Positions 1-5,981 of a stretch of 17,029 nt of DNA are shown here, piece by piece; the first letter of the stretch is position 1; the number at the start of each line of letters is the position of its first letter. The translations under genes were made by a program, and so were the position numbers. This stretch comes from an uncultured Novosphingobium sp. (GTDB taxonomy: Bacteria; Pseudomonadota; Alphaproteobacteria; Sphingomonadales; Sphingomonadaceae). The stretch spans positions 1 through 17,029 of the forward strand of contig CAMPIM010000085.1 of assembly GCA_946886365.1 (NCBI GenBank), read 5' to 3'. The notes under the pieces are model-generated. The model was not told where the DNA came from. It saw only the letters and a program-made list of their open reading frames with translations, and did not search any database.

Positions 1-431
1 ATCTCCATGTGCCGACCAGCTGCCGCCATTGCGAGCATCCGCACTGCATGGCCGACTGCCCGCCCAACGCGATCCATCGCGGGCCGGACGGCGAAGTCTT
101 CATCGACGAAACCTGCATCGGCTGCGGCAATTGCCAGCGCAACTGCCCCTATGGCGTGATCCGCATGGACAGCGTGCCGCCGAAGAAGCCGGGCTTGCTA
201 AGCTGGATGTTCTTCGGCGCGGGGCCGGGGCCGGGCGAGCCGTCCAAGAAATGGCGCTACAAACATGCCGAACCGGGGGTCGAGAAGCCCAAGAAGGCGA
301 TCAAGTGCGACATGTGCTCGGGGATTGATGGCGGCCCGGCTTGCGTGCGCGCTTGCCCGACCGGCGCTGCAATCCGCGTGTCGCCGGAGGATTTCCTGAC
401 CGTCGCCCGTCTCGATGGGCAGGCGAATTGA
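1..431 (+). CDS. 4Fe-4S ferredoxin-type electron transfer protein, C-terminal part (5' end outside window)
   Basis: The frame is open from base 3 and ends with TGA at 429-431, so only the C-terminal ~142 residues are visible. Three cysteine groups are present in order: CRHCEHPHCMADCP, CIGCGNCQRNCPYG, and CDMC followed about 8 residues later by CVRACP. Twelve cysteines in this arrangement are typical of the DmsB/NrfC/HybA class of ferredoxin subunits, which carry up to four [4Fe-4S] clusters; the missing group would lie upstream. Such proteins relay electrons between an oxidoreductase or NAD(P)H module and a membrane quinone or heme partner. No signal peptide or other domain can be judged because the N-terminus is missing; it may be the tail of a larger fusion enzyme. 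It lies upstream of a cytochrome b-like membrane gene on the same strand, fitting a shared operon. Confidence 0.85.
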   Translation, partial: LHVPTSCRHCEHPHCMADCPPNAIHRGPDGEVFIDETCIGCGNCQRNCPYGVIRMDSVPPKKPGLLSWMFFGAGPGPGEPSKKWRYKHAEPGVEKPKKAIKCDMCSGIDGGPACVRACPTGAAIRVSPEDFLTVARLDGQAN

Positions 432-559
432 GTATGGATATTTTGTCCCGCATTCATTCCGTCCTGTCCCCAGAAGCGGCTCTGAATCGGGCACATGACC
501 CTCTGAGACTTCTCCCGGGCGCTCCGCTGCAACGAGTTTTCAATTGTGATCGACTACCC

Positions 560-586
560 CCGTTCGGGCTGAGCCTGTCGAAGCCC
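560..586 (+). repeat. REP-like element, left arm
   Basis: 27-base element beginning CCGTTCGGGCTGAGC and ending GTCGAAGCCC. This is a well-known intergenic repeat motif of sphingomonads, whose translation FGLSLSKP appears in many spurious protein calls. A related element lies in opposite orientation at 611-661, making an inverted pair. Confidence 0.75.
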
Positions 587-610
587 TTTCCTTTTTTGAA
601 AGAAAGAAGA

Positions 611-661
611 GCCCTTCGACATTTGAGCGAGACGGGTGGCTCGCTCAAACAGGGCGAACGG
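611..661 (+). repeat. REP-like element, right arm, with an internal 10-bp hairpin
   Basis: The outer parts, GCCCTTCGACA (611-621) and CAGGGCGAACGG (650-661), match the usual repeat ends and are approximately the inverse of the left arm. The middle is a perfect inverted repeat, TTTGAGCGAG (622-631) and CTCGCTCAAA (640-649), with an 8-base loop. Between the arms, GTCGAAG (577-583) and CTTCGAC (614-620) can also pair, and CTTTC/GAAAG forms a small loop at about 586-601. The right edge touches the GGAGGAGAG ribosome-binding sequence at 660-668, so folding could influence translation of the membrane gene at 715. Confidence 0.7.
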
Positions 662-668
662 AGGAGAG
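660..668 (+). promoter_or_regulatory. Shine-Dalgarno GGAGGAGAG before a 10-codon leader and the cytochrome b-like gene
   Basis: Strong purine tract directly after the repeat. It is 14 bases upstream of the ATG at 683, which encodes MTLQTKVIIL and stops at 713-715 in TGATG overlap with the ATG at 715. No good Shine-Dalgarno sequence lies immediately before 715. Translation of the membrane protein is therefore probably coupled to reading of the short upstream frame. Confidence 0.5.
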
Positions 669-714
669 CTAATCTCGATACGATGACGCTGCAAACCAAA
701 GTGATCATCCTCTG

Positions 715-1590
715 ATGGCCACACGCGCTACCTCCACCCGCCGCGTCAAAGGCGAAACCCTCCATGACGGGTTCCTGCGCCACGCCAATTTCCGCTGGCT
801 GAAGATCGCTTGCCTTCTCTGCCTGCTTGTCATCGCCAGCTATCTGATGATCGACATCGCGCCGCGCCATAATGGCGGCAGCTGGTACGGCTACACGCTG
901 GGCACCATCGGCGTCGGCCTCATTCTCTGGCTCACCTTGCTGGGCCTGCGCAAGCGCGCCATGACGCGCGGCCGCTGGTCATTGAAGGCGTGGACGAGCG
1001 CGCATGTCTATCTGGGCCTCAGCCTCGTCGTCATCGGCACGCTGCACACGGGCTTTCAGCTTGGGTGGAACGTTCATACGCTCGCCTATGTGCTGATGAT
1101 GCTGGTCATCCTCTCCGGTCTGTTCGGCATCATCGTCTATGCGACCCTGCCCACCGCACTCAGCAACAACCGCGCGGAAATGACGCAGGTGCAGATGCTG
1201 GAGGCGATCCGGGCCATCGACCGCCAGTTGCACGACGCCGCCCAGCCCCTGCCCCACGAACAGGCCAGCCTCGTGCGCCAGTCCCTCAATGACGATCCCT
1301 TCGGCGGCAGCCTGATCGCCCGCCTCTCGGGCCGCTATCCACGCTGCGCTACCGCCGCCGCGCAGGCGTCGCTCCGCCATTGGACCGGCGACCATCCCGA
1401 TACGGGTAAGGAGCCTCTGGAAAAGGTCGATGCCCTGCTCGAACGCAAGCAGGCGATGCTCGCCCGCCTCCGCCGCCACCTGCGGCTAAAGGCGCTGCTG
1501 GAAATCTGGCTCTACGTCCATGTGCCCGCCACCTTCGCCCTGCTGGCCGCGCTGACCGCGCATATCGTCAGCGTCTTTTTCTACTGGTGA
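715..1590 (+). CDS. Cytochrome b-like integral membrane protein (putative quinone/heme electron transfer subunit)
   Basis: A 291-residue protein with predicted membrane spans at about 28-48, 57-78, 93-116, 121-144 and 262-290. The third span carries H97 and H111, and the last carries H269 and H283; both pairs are 14 residues apart. That spacing is what bis-histidine ligation of two b hemes stacked across a bilayer needs, as in cytochrome b561 and ferric reductase-like proteins. A hydrophilic segment of ~115 residues (145-260, rich in Arg, Gln and Ala) separates the two halves. The likely role is passing electrons between the Fe-S protein or the quinone pool and the decaheme cytochrome encoded immediately downstream. 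The ATG at 715 is the only possible start, because an in-frame TAA lies at 670. The stop (1588-1590) overlaps or nearly abuts the next gene. The specific family was not identified; the heme count is inferred from histidine spacing. Confidence 0.8.
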   Translation: MATRATSTRRVKGETLHDGFLRHANFRWLKIACLLCLLVIASYLMIDIAPRHNGGSWYGYTLGTIGVGLILWLTLLGLRKRAMTRGRWSLKAWTSAHVYLGLSLVVIGTLHTGFQLGWNVHTLAYVLMMLVILSGLFGIIVYATLPTALSNNRAEMTQVQMLEAIRAIDRQLHDAAQPLPHEQASLVRQSLNDDPFGGSLIARLSGRYPRCATAAAQASLRHWTGDHPDTGKEPLEKVDALLERKQAMLARLRRHLRLKALLEIWLYVHVPATFALLAALTAHIVSVFFYW

Positions 1591-1595
1591 GCGCC

Positions 1596-3392
1596 ATGAG
1601 CTTCACAGTCCGCCAGATCAGCCTGACCGCCGACGGTCGCGAGATCGTCCGCAGTGCGACGGTCGCGAAACCTCAGCTCACGCTGGGCCGCGCGTCCACC
1701 AACGACATTCACCTCCCCGACCTCGCGCTCGAACCCGATCACGCGCGGATCGAGCAGATCGACGCGCGCACCATCCGTGTTCGCGCCACCGGCACGCTGG
1801 GCTTCGACATCGAAGGCCGCACCACCCGTTCGGCCGACATCGACACCGCCAAGGGCGCGGAACTGCGCTTCGGCGGCCACCGCATCACCGTCAGCGCCGA
1901 AGACGGCGCAACCATCCTCTCCATCCGCCGCGTCGATGCCGTGTCCGATGCGTCGGAGGAAAAGGAGGAGGCCCGCGTCTTCTCCCTGGCGCGCCTGCTG
2001 CCGGGCAAGCGCCTCACCGCCTGGGGGTTGGCGCTCGCTATCCTGATCGGCTTCCTCGCGGTTCCCATCTACAGCTACGCCACCCGTCCAGCCGACGACA
2101 TGCGCAACATCTACAGCGTGAAGGGCGATGGCGCCTGGTCATCCGGCCCCTTGAGCCAGGCCCACCACGCGCTCGAAGGCAAATGCGAGACCTGCCACCA
2201 AAAGGCGTTCGTGTCCGTCCGCGATACCGCCTGCCAGACCTGCCACAAGTCGGTCCACGACCACGCCCCCGCCGCCCGCATCGCCATGGCGCGCGCGGAG
2301 CCGGGCATTGGCGGCAAATTCCTGAACCTCGTCGCCTCCACCTTTGGCAAGCCGCCCGAAGGTGCCTGCGTCGATTGCCACCGCGAACATGAAGGCGCAG
2401 GGCCGATGCAGCCCACGCCCCAAGCCTTCTGCACCGACTGCCACGGCAGCCTCAAGGATCGGCTCAAGGACAGCAAGCTCGCCAACGCCAGCGACTTCGG
2501 CACCGCCCACCCGCAATTCACCGCCCTCGTCCAATATAATCCGGGCAAGCACCCCAGCTTCACCCGCGCCTCCCTCGACGCCAAACCGATGGACGACAGC
2601 GGCCTGAAATTCCCGCACGACGTCCACCTGTCAAAGACCGGCGGCGTCGCCCGCATGGCCCGCACGCTGGGCGCGCAATCGGGCTATGGCGACGCGCTCG
2701 CCTGCAAGGATTGCCACCGGCCGACCGCCGACGGCGTGCGCTTCTTGCCCGTGGACATGGAGCGTGATTGCCAATCTTGCCACAGCCTCGCTTTCGAGAC
2801 GATCGGCGGCACCGTCCGCACCCTGCGCCATGGTCAGCCCGATCAGGTGATCGCGGACCTTCGCGCCTATTACCGCTCCACCGCGCCCGCCCAGCCCCTG
2901 TCGCTCGGCGGCATGGCGCGCCGCCGCCCCGGCGACTATGCGCAGGGCCGGGTCTATCATGCCTATTTCGGCGCGGCAGCCGCTCGGCCCTCCCGCGCCG
3001 AGGATGCCATCCACTCGGTCTTTTCCAAGGGCGGGGCCTGCTATGACTGCCACATCGTCACCGGGGGCGGGACGAGCTGGCAAGTCGCGCCCGTCAACCA
3101 GCCCATGCGCTACATGATGAAGGGCTGGTTCGATCATAAGGCGCACGCGACCGAGACTTGCGAAAGCTGCCACGCCGCGCCCAAAAGCCATGACGCGCGC
3201 CAATTGCTGCTACCCGGCATCGACAGCTGCCGCACCTGCCATGGCGGTGAAAAGGCGAAGGCCGATGTGCCGTCCGGCTGCGCCATGTGCCACAGCTATC
3301 ATGTCGGCGACGGCGCGCCATGGACGCCCGCCGATCGCGCGGTCAGACGGGATCAGGCGGACAGGCCGCGGCGCACCGGCCGCGACGGGTAA
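1596..3392 (+). CDS. FHA domain-transmembrane-decaheme c-type cytochrome
   Basis: A 598-residue protein. Residues 1-105 form a forkhead-associated (FHA) domain with the G31-R32 and NDIHL motifs. The canonical Ser of the SxxH motif is Glu46 (E-P-D-H49), so classical phosphothreonine binding is doubtful. One membrane span lies at about 141-161, and the rest should be periplasmic. Ten CxxCH heme sites start at residues 197, 213, 258, 279, 370, 392, 482, 522, 545 and 562, with several free His as candidate distal ligands. This resembles cytochrome c3/c7-type multiheme domains tethered to the inner membrane. A GTG at 1587 would overlap the upstream stop by 4 bases and add three residues; ATG 1596 was chosen because it starts directly at the first FHA strand. 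The likely job is taking electrons from the cytochrome b-like protein into the periplasm, with the cytoplasmic FHA domain as a docking or regulatory module. Confidence 0.9.
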   Translation: MSFTVRQISLTADGREIVRSATVAKPQLTLGRASTNDIHLPDLALEPDHARIEQIDARTIRVRATGTLGFDIEGRTTRSADIDTAKGAELRFGGHRITVSAEDGATILSIRRVDAVSDASEEKEEARVFSLARLLPGKRLTAWGLALAILIGFLAVPIYSYATRPADDMRNIYSVKGDGAWSSGPLSQAHHALEGKCETCHQKAFVSVRDTACQTCHKSVHDHAPAARIAMARAEPGIGGKFLNLVASTFGKPPEGACVDCHREHEGAGPMQPTPQAFCTDCHGSLKDRLKDSKLANASDFGTAHPQFTALVQYNPGKHPSFTRASLDAKPMDDSGLKFPHDVHLSKTGGVARMARTLGAQSGYGDALACKDCHRPTADGVRFLPVDMERDCQSCHSLAFETIGGTVRTLRHGQPDQVIADLRAYYRSTAPAQPLSLGGMARRRPGDYAQGRVYHAYFGAAAARPSRAEDAIHSVFSKGGACYDCHIVTGGGTSWQVAPVNQPMRYMMKGWFDHKAHATETCESCHAAPKSHDARQLLLPGIDSCRTCHGGEKAKADVPSGCAMCHSYHVGDGAPWTPADRAVRRDQADRPRRTGRDG

Positions 3393-3400
3393 GGGGGAGC
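3391..3400 (+). promoter_or_regulatory. Shine-Dalgarno AAGGGGGAGC of the phosphoesterase gene
   Basis: Purine-rich AAGGGGGAG lies 8-9 bases before the ATG at 3409 and overlaps the end of the decaheme gene (TAA at 3390-3392). It favours 3409 over the upstream in-frame start at 3190, which would overlap the cytochrome gene by about 200 bases. Confidence 0.7.
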
Positions 3401-3408
3401 TAAAGACC

Positions 3409-4257
3409 ATGCTGATCGCCCAGATCACCGACATTCATCTCGGCTTTGACCCCGGCAATCCGGCGGAGCTTAACCGCCAGCGGCTCGATCAGGTGCTGCG
3501 CGCTCTGATCGACGGCCCCAACCGCCCGGACCTGCTGCTTGCGACCGGCGATCTGACCGAGCGGGGCGACCCCGAAAGCTACCGCGCCCTCGCTGAAGCC
3601 TTTGCGCAATGCCCCTTCCCGGTCTGGCCAGCCATGGGCAATCATGACGACCGCGCCAATTTCGCGCAGCATTTTCCCCACATTCCGCAGCAGGACGGCT
3701 TCGTCCACTACGCCATCCCGCTGGAAAACCGCCGCATCCTGATCCTCGACACGCTGGAGCCCGGCCGCCACGGCGGCGCCTTCTGCGAGGCCCGCGCGGA
3801 ATGGCTAAGCGCCCGCCTCGACGAGGATGCCGGAACGCCCACCCTCATCGTCCTGCATCATCCCCCGGTTGAAGCCGGGATCGAATGGATGAACACCCAC
3901 CCGGACGAACCCTGGGTCCAGCGCTTCGCCGCCACCATTGCGAACCGCCCCAACATCGCCGCGCTGCTCTGCGGCCACCTCCACCGCACCATCACCGCGC
4001 CATGGCAGGGCACGACCGTCGCCATCTGCTCCTCAACCGCCCCGCAACTCGCGCTCGACCTGCGCCCGATGGACGCGGACGCCCCCGACAACCGCCCGAT
4101 GATCATCGCCGACGCGCCCGCCTATGCGCTCCACCGCTGGACGGAGCATGGCCTTGTCACCCATTTCGAGACGGCGGACGATCACGCCACATTGGCAAAG
4201 TTCGACACCGGCATGCAGCCGCTGGTCCGCATGCTGATGAATGAACGTCCGGGGTGA
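3409..4257 (+). CDS. CpdA/Icc-like metallophosphoesterase (putative cyclic nucleotide phosphodiesterase)
   Basis: A 282-residue cytoplasmic protein without signal peptide. The class III phosphodiesterase metal-binding motifs are complete and in order: D8-x-H10, G47-D48, G77-N78-H79-D80, H150-H151, and G189-H190-L-H192. This is the calcineurin-like fold with a dinuclear metal centre found in CpdA (3',5'-cAMP hydrolysis) and in glycerophosphodiesterase relatives, and the length is normal for that group. The gene begins 16 bases after the decaheme gene on the same strand, so it is probably the last gene of that operon. Its link to electron transfer is not obvious. One possibility is local control by cyclic nucleotide level; another is an unrelated phosphodiester substrate. 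Catalysis is well supported, substrate is not. Confidence 0.88.
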   Translation: MLIAQITDIHLGFDPGNPAELNRQRLDQVLRALIDGPNRPDLLLATGDLTERGDPESYRALAEAFAQCPFPVWPAMGNHDDRANFAQHFPHIPQQDGFVHYAIPLENRRILILDTLEPGRHGGAFCEARAEWLSARLDEDAGTPTLIVLHHPPVEAGIEWMNTHPDEPWVQRFAATIANRPNIAALLCGHLHRTITAPWQGTTVAICSSTAPQLALDLRPMDADAPDNRPMIIADAPAYALHRWTEHGLVTHFETADDHATLAKFDTGMQPLVRMLMNERPG

Positions 4258-4326
4258 CGGCGCGTCGCATTGGTCATCCAGCGAAGACGGGGATCGAACG
4301 GGTCCTGACGGGCGCCACCAGCTCTT

Positions 4327-5139
4327 CTATTGAGCGGTCGCCGGTGCAGCCACATGCTCTACCGACGCGCCGCCTCCATCCTTGGCGGTTTCGTCTTCAG
4401 CATCCGCTGTCACCGCCGCCTGTTCTGCAACGAGCGCTCGCAAGCGGGCCTTGCGGCCGCCCATCCGATTGATCAACCCGCCAAGATGGTTCCCGAAACG
4501 CACCTCCCCTGACCAAACAACCGGGGTCGCCCGCGCCAACAGGGACGGCAGCGGCATGTCACTTGGCTGGCGCGGTCGAATATCGACAGCTTTTGGCATT
4601 GGCTGGGGCAAAGTACTGCCGAAAATGCCCCCCATAAGTGCGCCTTTAAGCAAACGCCCTGCCGTCAATACATCGCGCTTCTGGCCTTGAGGAAAGTCGC
4701 TGTAGACGGACACGACACCCAGGTCGGTGACGGTGCCTGCCGCAAGCTGCATCGCCGAGGAGCCAAGCGAAAAGGCCGTATCATTGGCCCCCTCCACCAC
4801 CCAATTCCCCGGATCAAGTTCAGCGATGTAGAGGCGCCGCTCCTTGTCCTTCATTGCAGGCTTGATGAGGTGAACGCGATTGTCGAGGACCCATCCTCCA
4901 CGCGGTATCTTACCGCCCGGCGGCGGCGTGGGTGTGGCAATATCGTTCTTCGCCGGATCATAGCGGCCGAGGATCAGCGTGCCGTACAACATGGCATCGT
5001 CCAGCTTGCCGATTTCCACCACCACATAGGCTTTGGTAGGATCGAGTGCCGATGGCACCTTGCTGAGTCCACTGGATGCTGCTGCTGGCGCGGCCCAGGC
5101 GGTTATCATGGCAAGGCAAAGAATAAGATATCGCTTCAT
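4327..5139 (-). CDS. Secreted protein of unknown function
   Basis: A 270-residue protein whose N-terminus, MKRYLILCLAMITAWAAPAAA, is a signal peptide with likely cleavage near residues 20-22. The middle (about 37-150) is rich in alternating hydrophobic residues and contains YVVVEIGKLDDAMLYGTLIL and the phrase ELDPGNWVVEG, suggesting a small beta-sandwich domain. The C-terminal quarter is basic, then Ala/Glu-rich (230-270), with no cysteine after the signal region. I do not recognise the family. The start has GGGGGAGG about 10 bases upstream and overlaps the stop of the preceding gene by four bases (ATGA at 5136-5139), so the two are co-translated. It converges on the phosphoesterase gene, with 69 bases between them and no terminator hairpin that I can see. 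Confidence 0.75.
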   Translation of the reverse strand: MKRYLILCLAMITAWAAPAAASSGLSKVPSALDPTKAYVVVEIGKLDDAMLYGTLILGRYDPAKNDIATPTPPPGGKIPRGGWVLDNRVHLIKPAMKDKERRLYIAELDPGNWVVEGANDTAFSLGSSAMQLAAGTVTDLGVVSVYSDFPQGQKRDVLTAGRLLKGALMGGIFGSTLPQPMPKAVDIRPRQPSDMPLPSLLARATPVVWSGEVRFGNHLGGLINRMGGRKARLRALVAEQAAVTADAEDETAKDGGGASVEHVAAPATAQ

Positions 5140-5579
5140 TCAACCAGCACCTCCCCCACAGGCCGTTCCGCGGCAACGAGCGCGAACATGCGATCTATCC
5201 GTGCTTCACCTTCCAGCTTCTTGATTTCCGCATGGCTTGCCTTGTCTATCGAACGGCGCTCATAGCCCTTGTCCGCCATGCAAGTTCTTTCGACGCGTGA
5301 TATCAGCCGCCGCCGTTCCCGGCTTGCCGCCATTGAAGCGAAGAAGGAGCCTATGCCCGCAGCTATGGCGCTGTTGGCTGCACTGGAGCCATAGGCCATG
5401 AAACGAATATGTGTCGTCCGCACGCCACCCGCGAGTTCCGTACAATCGTTCACATCGTCCATGTAACGATCGCGGCCAATGCCCCGTTGATGGAAATAAT
5501 AGGGACCTTCCGCCAAGGCCGGCGTGGCCAGGCAGAATAGCGCAGCCACCGTTGCTGCCCTCATGCAAACAGACTTCAT
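5136..5579 (-). CDS. Small secreted protein with glycine-zipper-like segment, unknown function
   Basis: A 147-residue protein with a signal peptide at residues 1-23 (ending TPALA). The mature part has a Gly/Ala/Ser-rich stretch at about 62-87 (SSAANSAIAAGIGSFFASM) that could insert in or pack on a membrane. Two cysteines, Cys46 in DDVNDCTE and Cys100 in RTCMADKGY, may form a disulfide. RTCMADKGY resembles a motif seen in small envelope proteins of proteobacteria, but I cannot name a family. A purine tract AAGGGGGG at 5586-5593 lies 6 bases from the ATG. It is the first gene of a two-gene unit with the 270-residue protein. Both look less GC-rich than the cytochrome genes, which may mean they were acquired separately. 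Confidence 0.75.
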   Translation of the reverse strand: MKSVCMRAATVAALFCLATPALAEGPYYFHQRGIGRDRYMDDVNDCTELAGGVRTTHIRFMAYGSSAANSAIAAGIGSFFASMAASRERRRLISRVERTCMADKGYERRSIDKASHAEIKKLEGEARIDRMFALVAAERPVGEVLVE

Positions 5580-5600
5580 GCAGATCCCCCCTTCAGACTC

Positions 5601-5627
5601 TCTATAGCGAGCGTATCAATGCGGCAA
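5601..5627 (-). promoter_or_regulatory. Weak sigma70-like promoter candidate for the two secreted-protein genes
   Basis: Reading the minus strand, TTGCCG (5627-5622) and TATAGA (5606-5601) are separated by 15 bases, slightly short of the optimum. They lie about 22 bases upstream of the ATG at 5579. Found by eye only. Confidence 0.25.
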
Positions 5628-5775
5628 TGCCAGCTTTGGACCCTCAGTGGTTGGTATTGGGATCAATCTTTGGAAGCAGTCGCCCTTTCCCTACTCCATC
5701 GTCCCCATCGCATTTCGCTCCCGAAACATGTTAGGCTCGCGCGCGGCCGTCGTCGGCGCCACGATCGGCGGCAGC

Positions 5776-5780
5776 AGGAG
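5776..5780 (+). promoter_or_regulatory. Ribosome binding site AGGAG of the 37-residue membrane peptide
   Basis: AGGAG lies 8 bases upstream of the ATG at 5789. This near-ideal spacing is the main reason for calling the small gene. Confidence 0.65.
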
Positions 5781-5788
5781 ACCAGCCA

Positions 5789-5902
5789 ATGGCCCGGAAC
5801 GACGACGATCTGTCAGCGCTCGATGTGCTCATTGTCACCGCGCTGATCGGCCTCACCCTGGGCGTGGGCTGGAAACTGTGGGGATCGCTCTTTAGCTCAT
5901 AG
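5789..5902 (+). CDS. 37-residue single-span membrane peptide
   Basis: A short gene in an otherwise empty stretch. The peptide begins MARNDDDLSALDVLI, continues as a hydrophobic span at about residues 12-33 (LIVTALIGLTLGVGWKLWG), and ends GSLFSS. The acidic N-terminus followed by one helix fits a small inner-membrane protein. Support for coding: AGGAG with 8-base spacing, 28 of 36 sense codons after the start ending in G or C, and the membrane-helix pattern. It is divergent from the secreted-protein pair, which starts about 210 bases away, and converges on the LVIVD decaheme gene. No family is recognised. Possible roles are an accessory subunit of a nearby membrane complex or an unrelated stress peptide. 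Confidence 0.6.
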   Translation: MARNDDDLSALDVLIVTALIGLTLGVGWKLWGSLFSS

Positions 5903-5981
5903 GGGCCGTAAGCGATGTAGCGGTCATCGCCAGGCTAACGCACAGATCGTGCAGCCGATGGCAAACGCGACCGCATGCCCC
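5903..5981. other. Convergent intergenic gap, nothing recognised
   Basis: Between the small membrane-peptide gene and the stop of the decaheme LVIVD gene. Only short dyads are visible (GCGAT...ATCGC near 5912-5930, GCAC/GTGC near 5940-5952), with no T-tract. No convincing terminator. Confidence 0.4.

Larger units (their letters stand above)
434..715 (+). other. Candidate small coupled ORF (93 codons) reading through the repeat; coding status doubtful
   Basis: An ATG two bases after the ferredoxin stop opens a frame that stays open to TGA at 713-715. That stop shares one base with the ATG of the next gene (TGATG at 713-717). Position at both ends looks like a coupled operon gene. The translation starts MDILSRIHSVLSPEAAL and passes through the repeat as PFGLSLSKP. 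Against coding: in the first 40 codons G/C at third positions is about 18 of 40, far below the neighbouring genes, and the Shine-Dalgarno sequence is weak. It may be a small gene disrupted by a repeat, or an untranslated leader that is open by chance. A shorter start at 683 in the same frame (MTLQTKVIIL) has GGAGGAGAG upstream and may act only to couple translation. Confidence 0.3.

Noticed and set aside
622..649. Intrinsic terminator formed by the 10-bp hairpin before the cytochrome b-like gene
   Set aside because: No U-tract follows; the hairpin is followed by the repeat end and a ribosome binding site, so it fits a repeat element better than a terminator.
3190..3408. Upstream in-frame start of the phosphoesterase, adding 73 residues
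   Set aside because: It would overlap the last heme motifs of the decaheme gene. The family begins directly at the D-x-H motif near residue 8, and the ribosome binding site is at 3391-3400.
4258..4326. Bidirectional terminator between the convergent phosphoesterase and secreted-protein genes
   Set aside because: Only 4-bp dyads and no T-tract were found by eye.
4286..4360. tRNA-like fragment: GGGATCGAAC resembles a tRNA T-arm and GCTCTACCGAC resembles a D-arm on the complementary strand
   Set aside because: Spacing, anticodon stem and acceptor stem do not fold as a tRNA, and the second part lies in the coding end of the secreted-protein gene.
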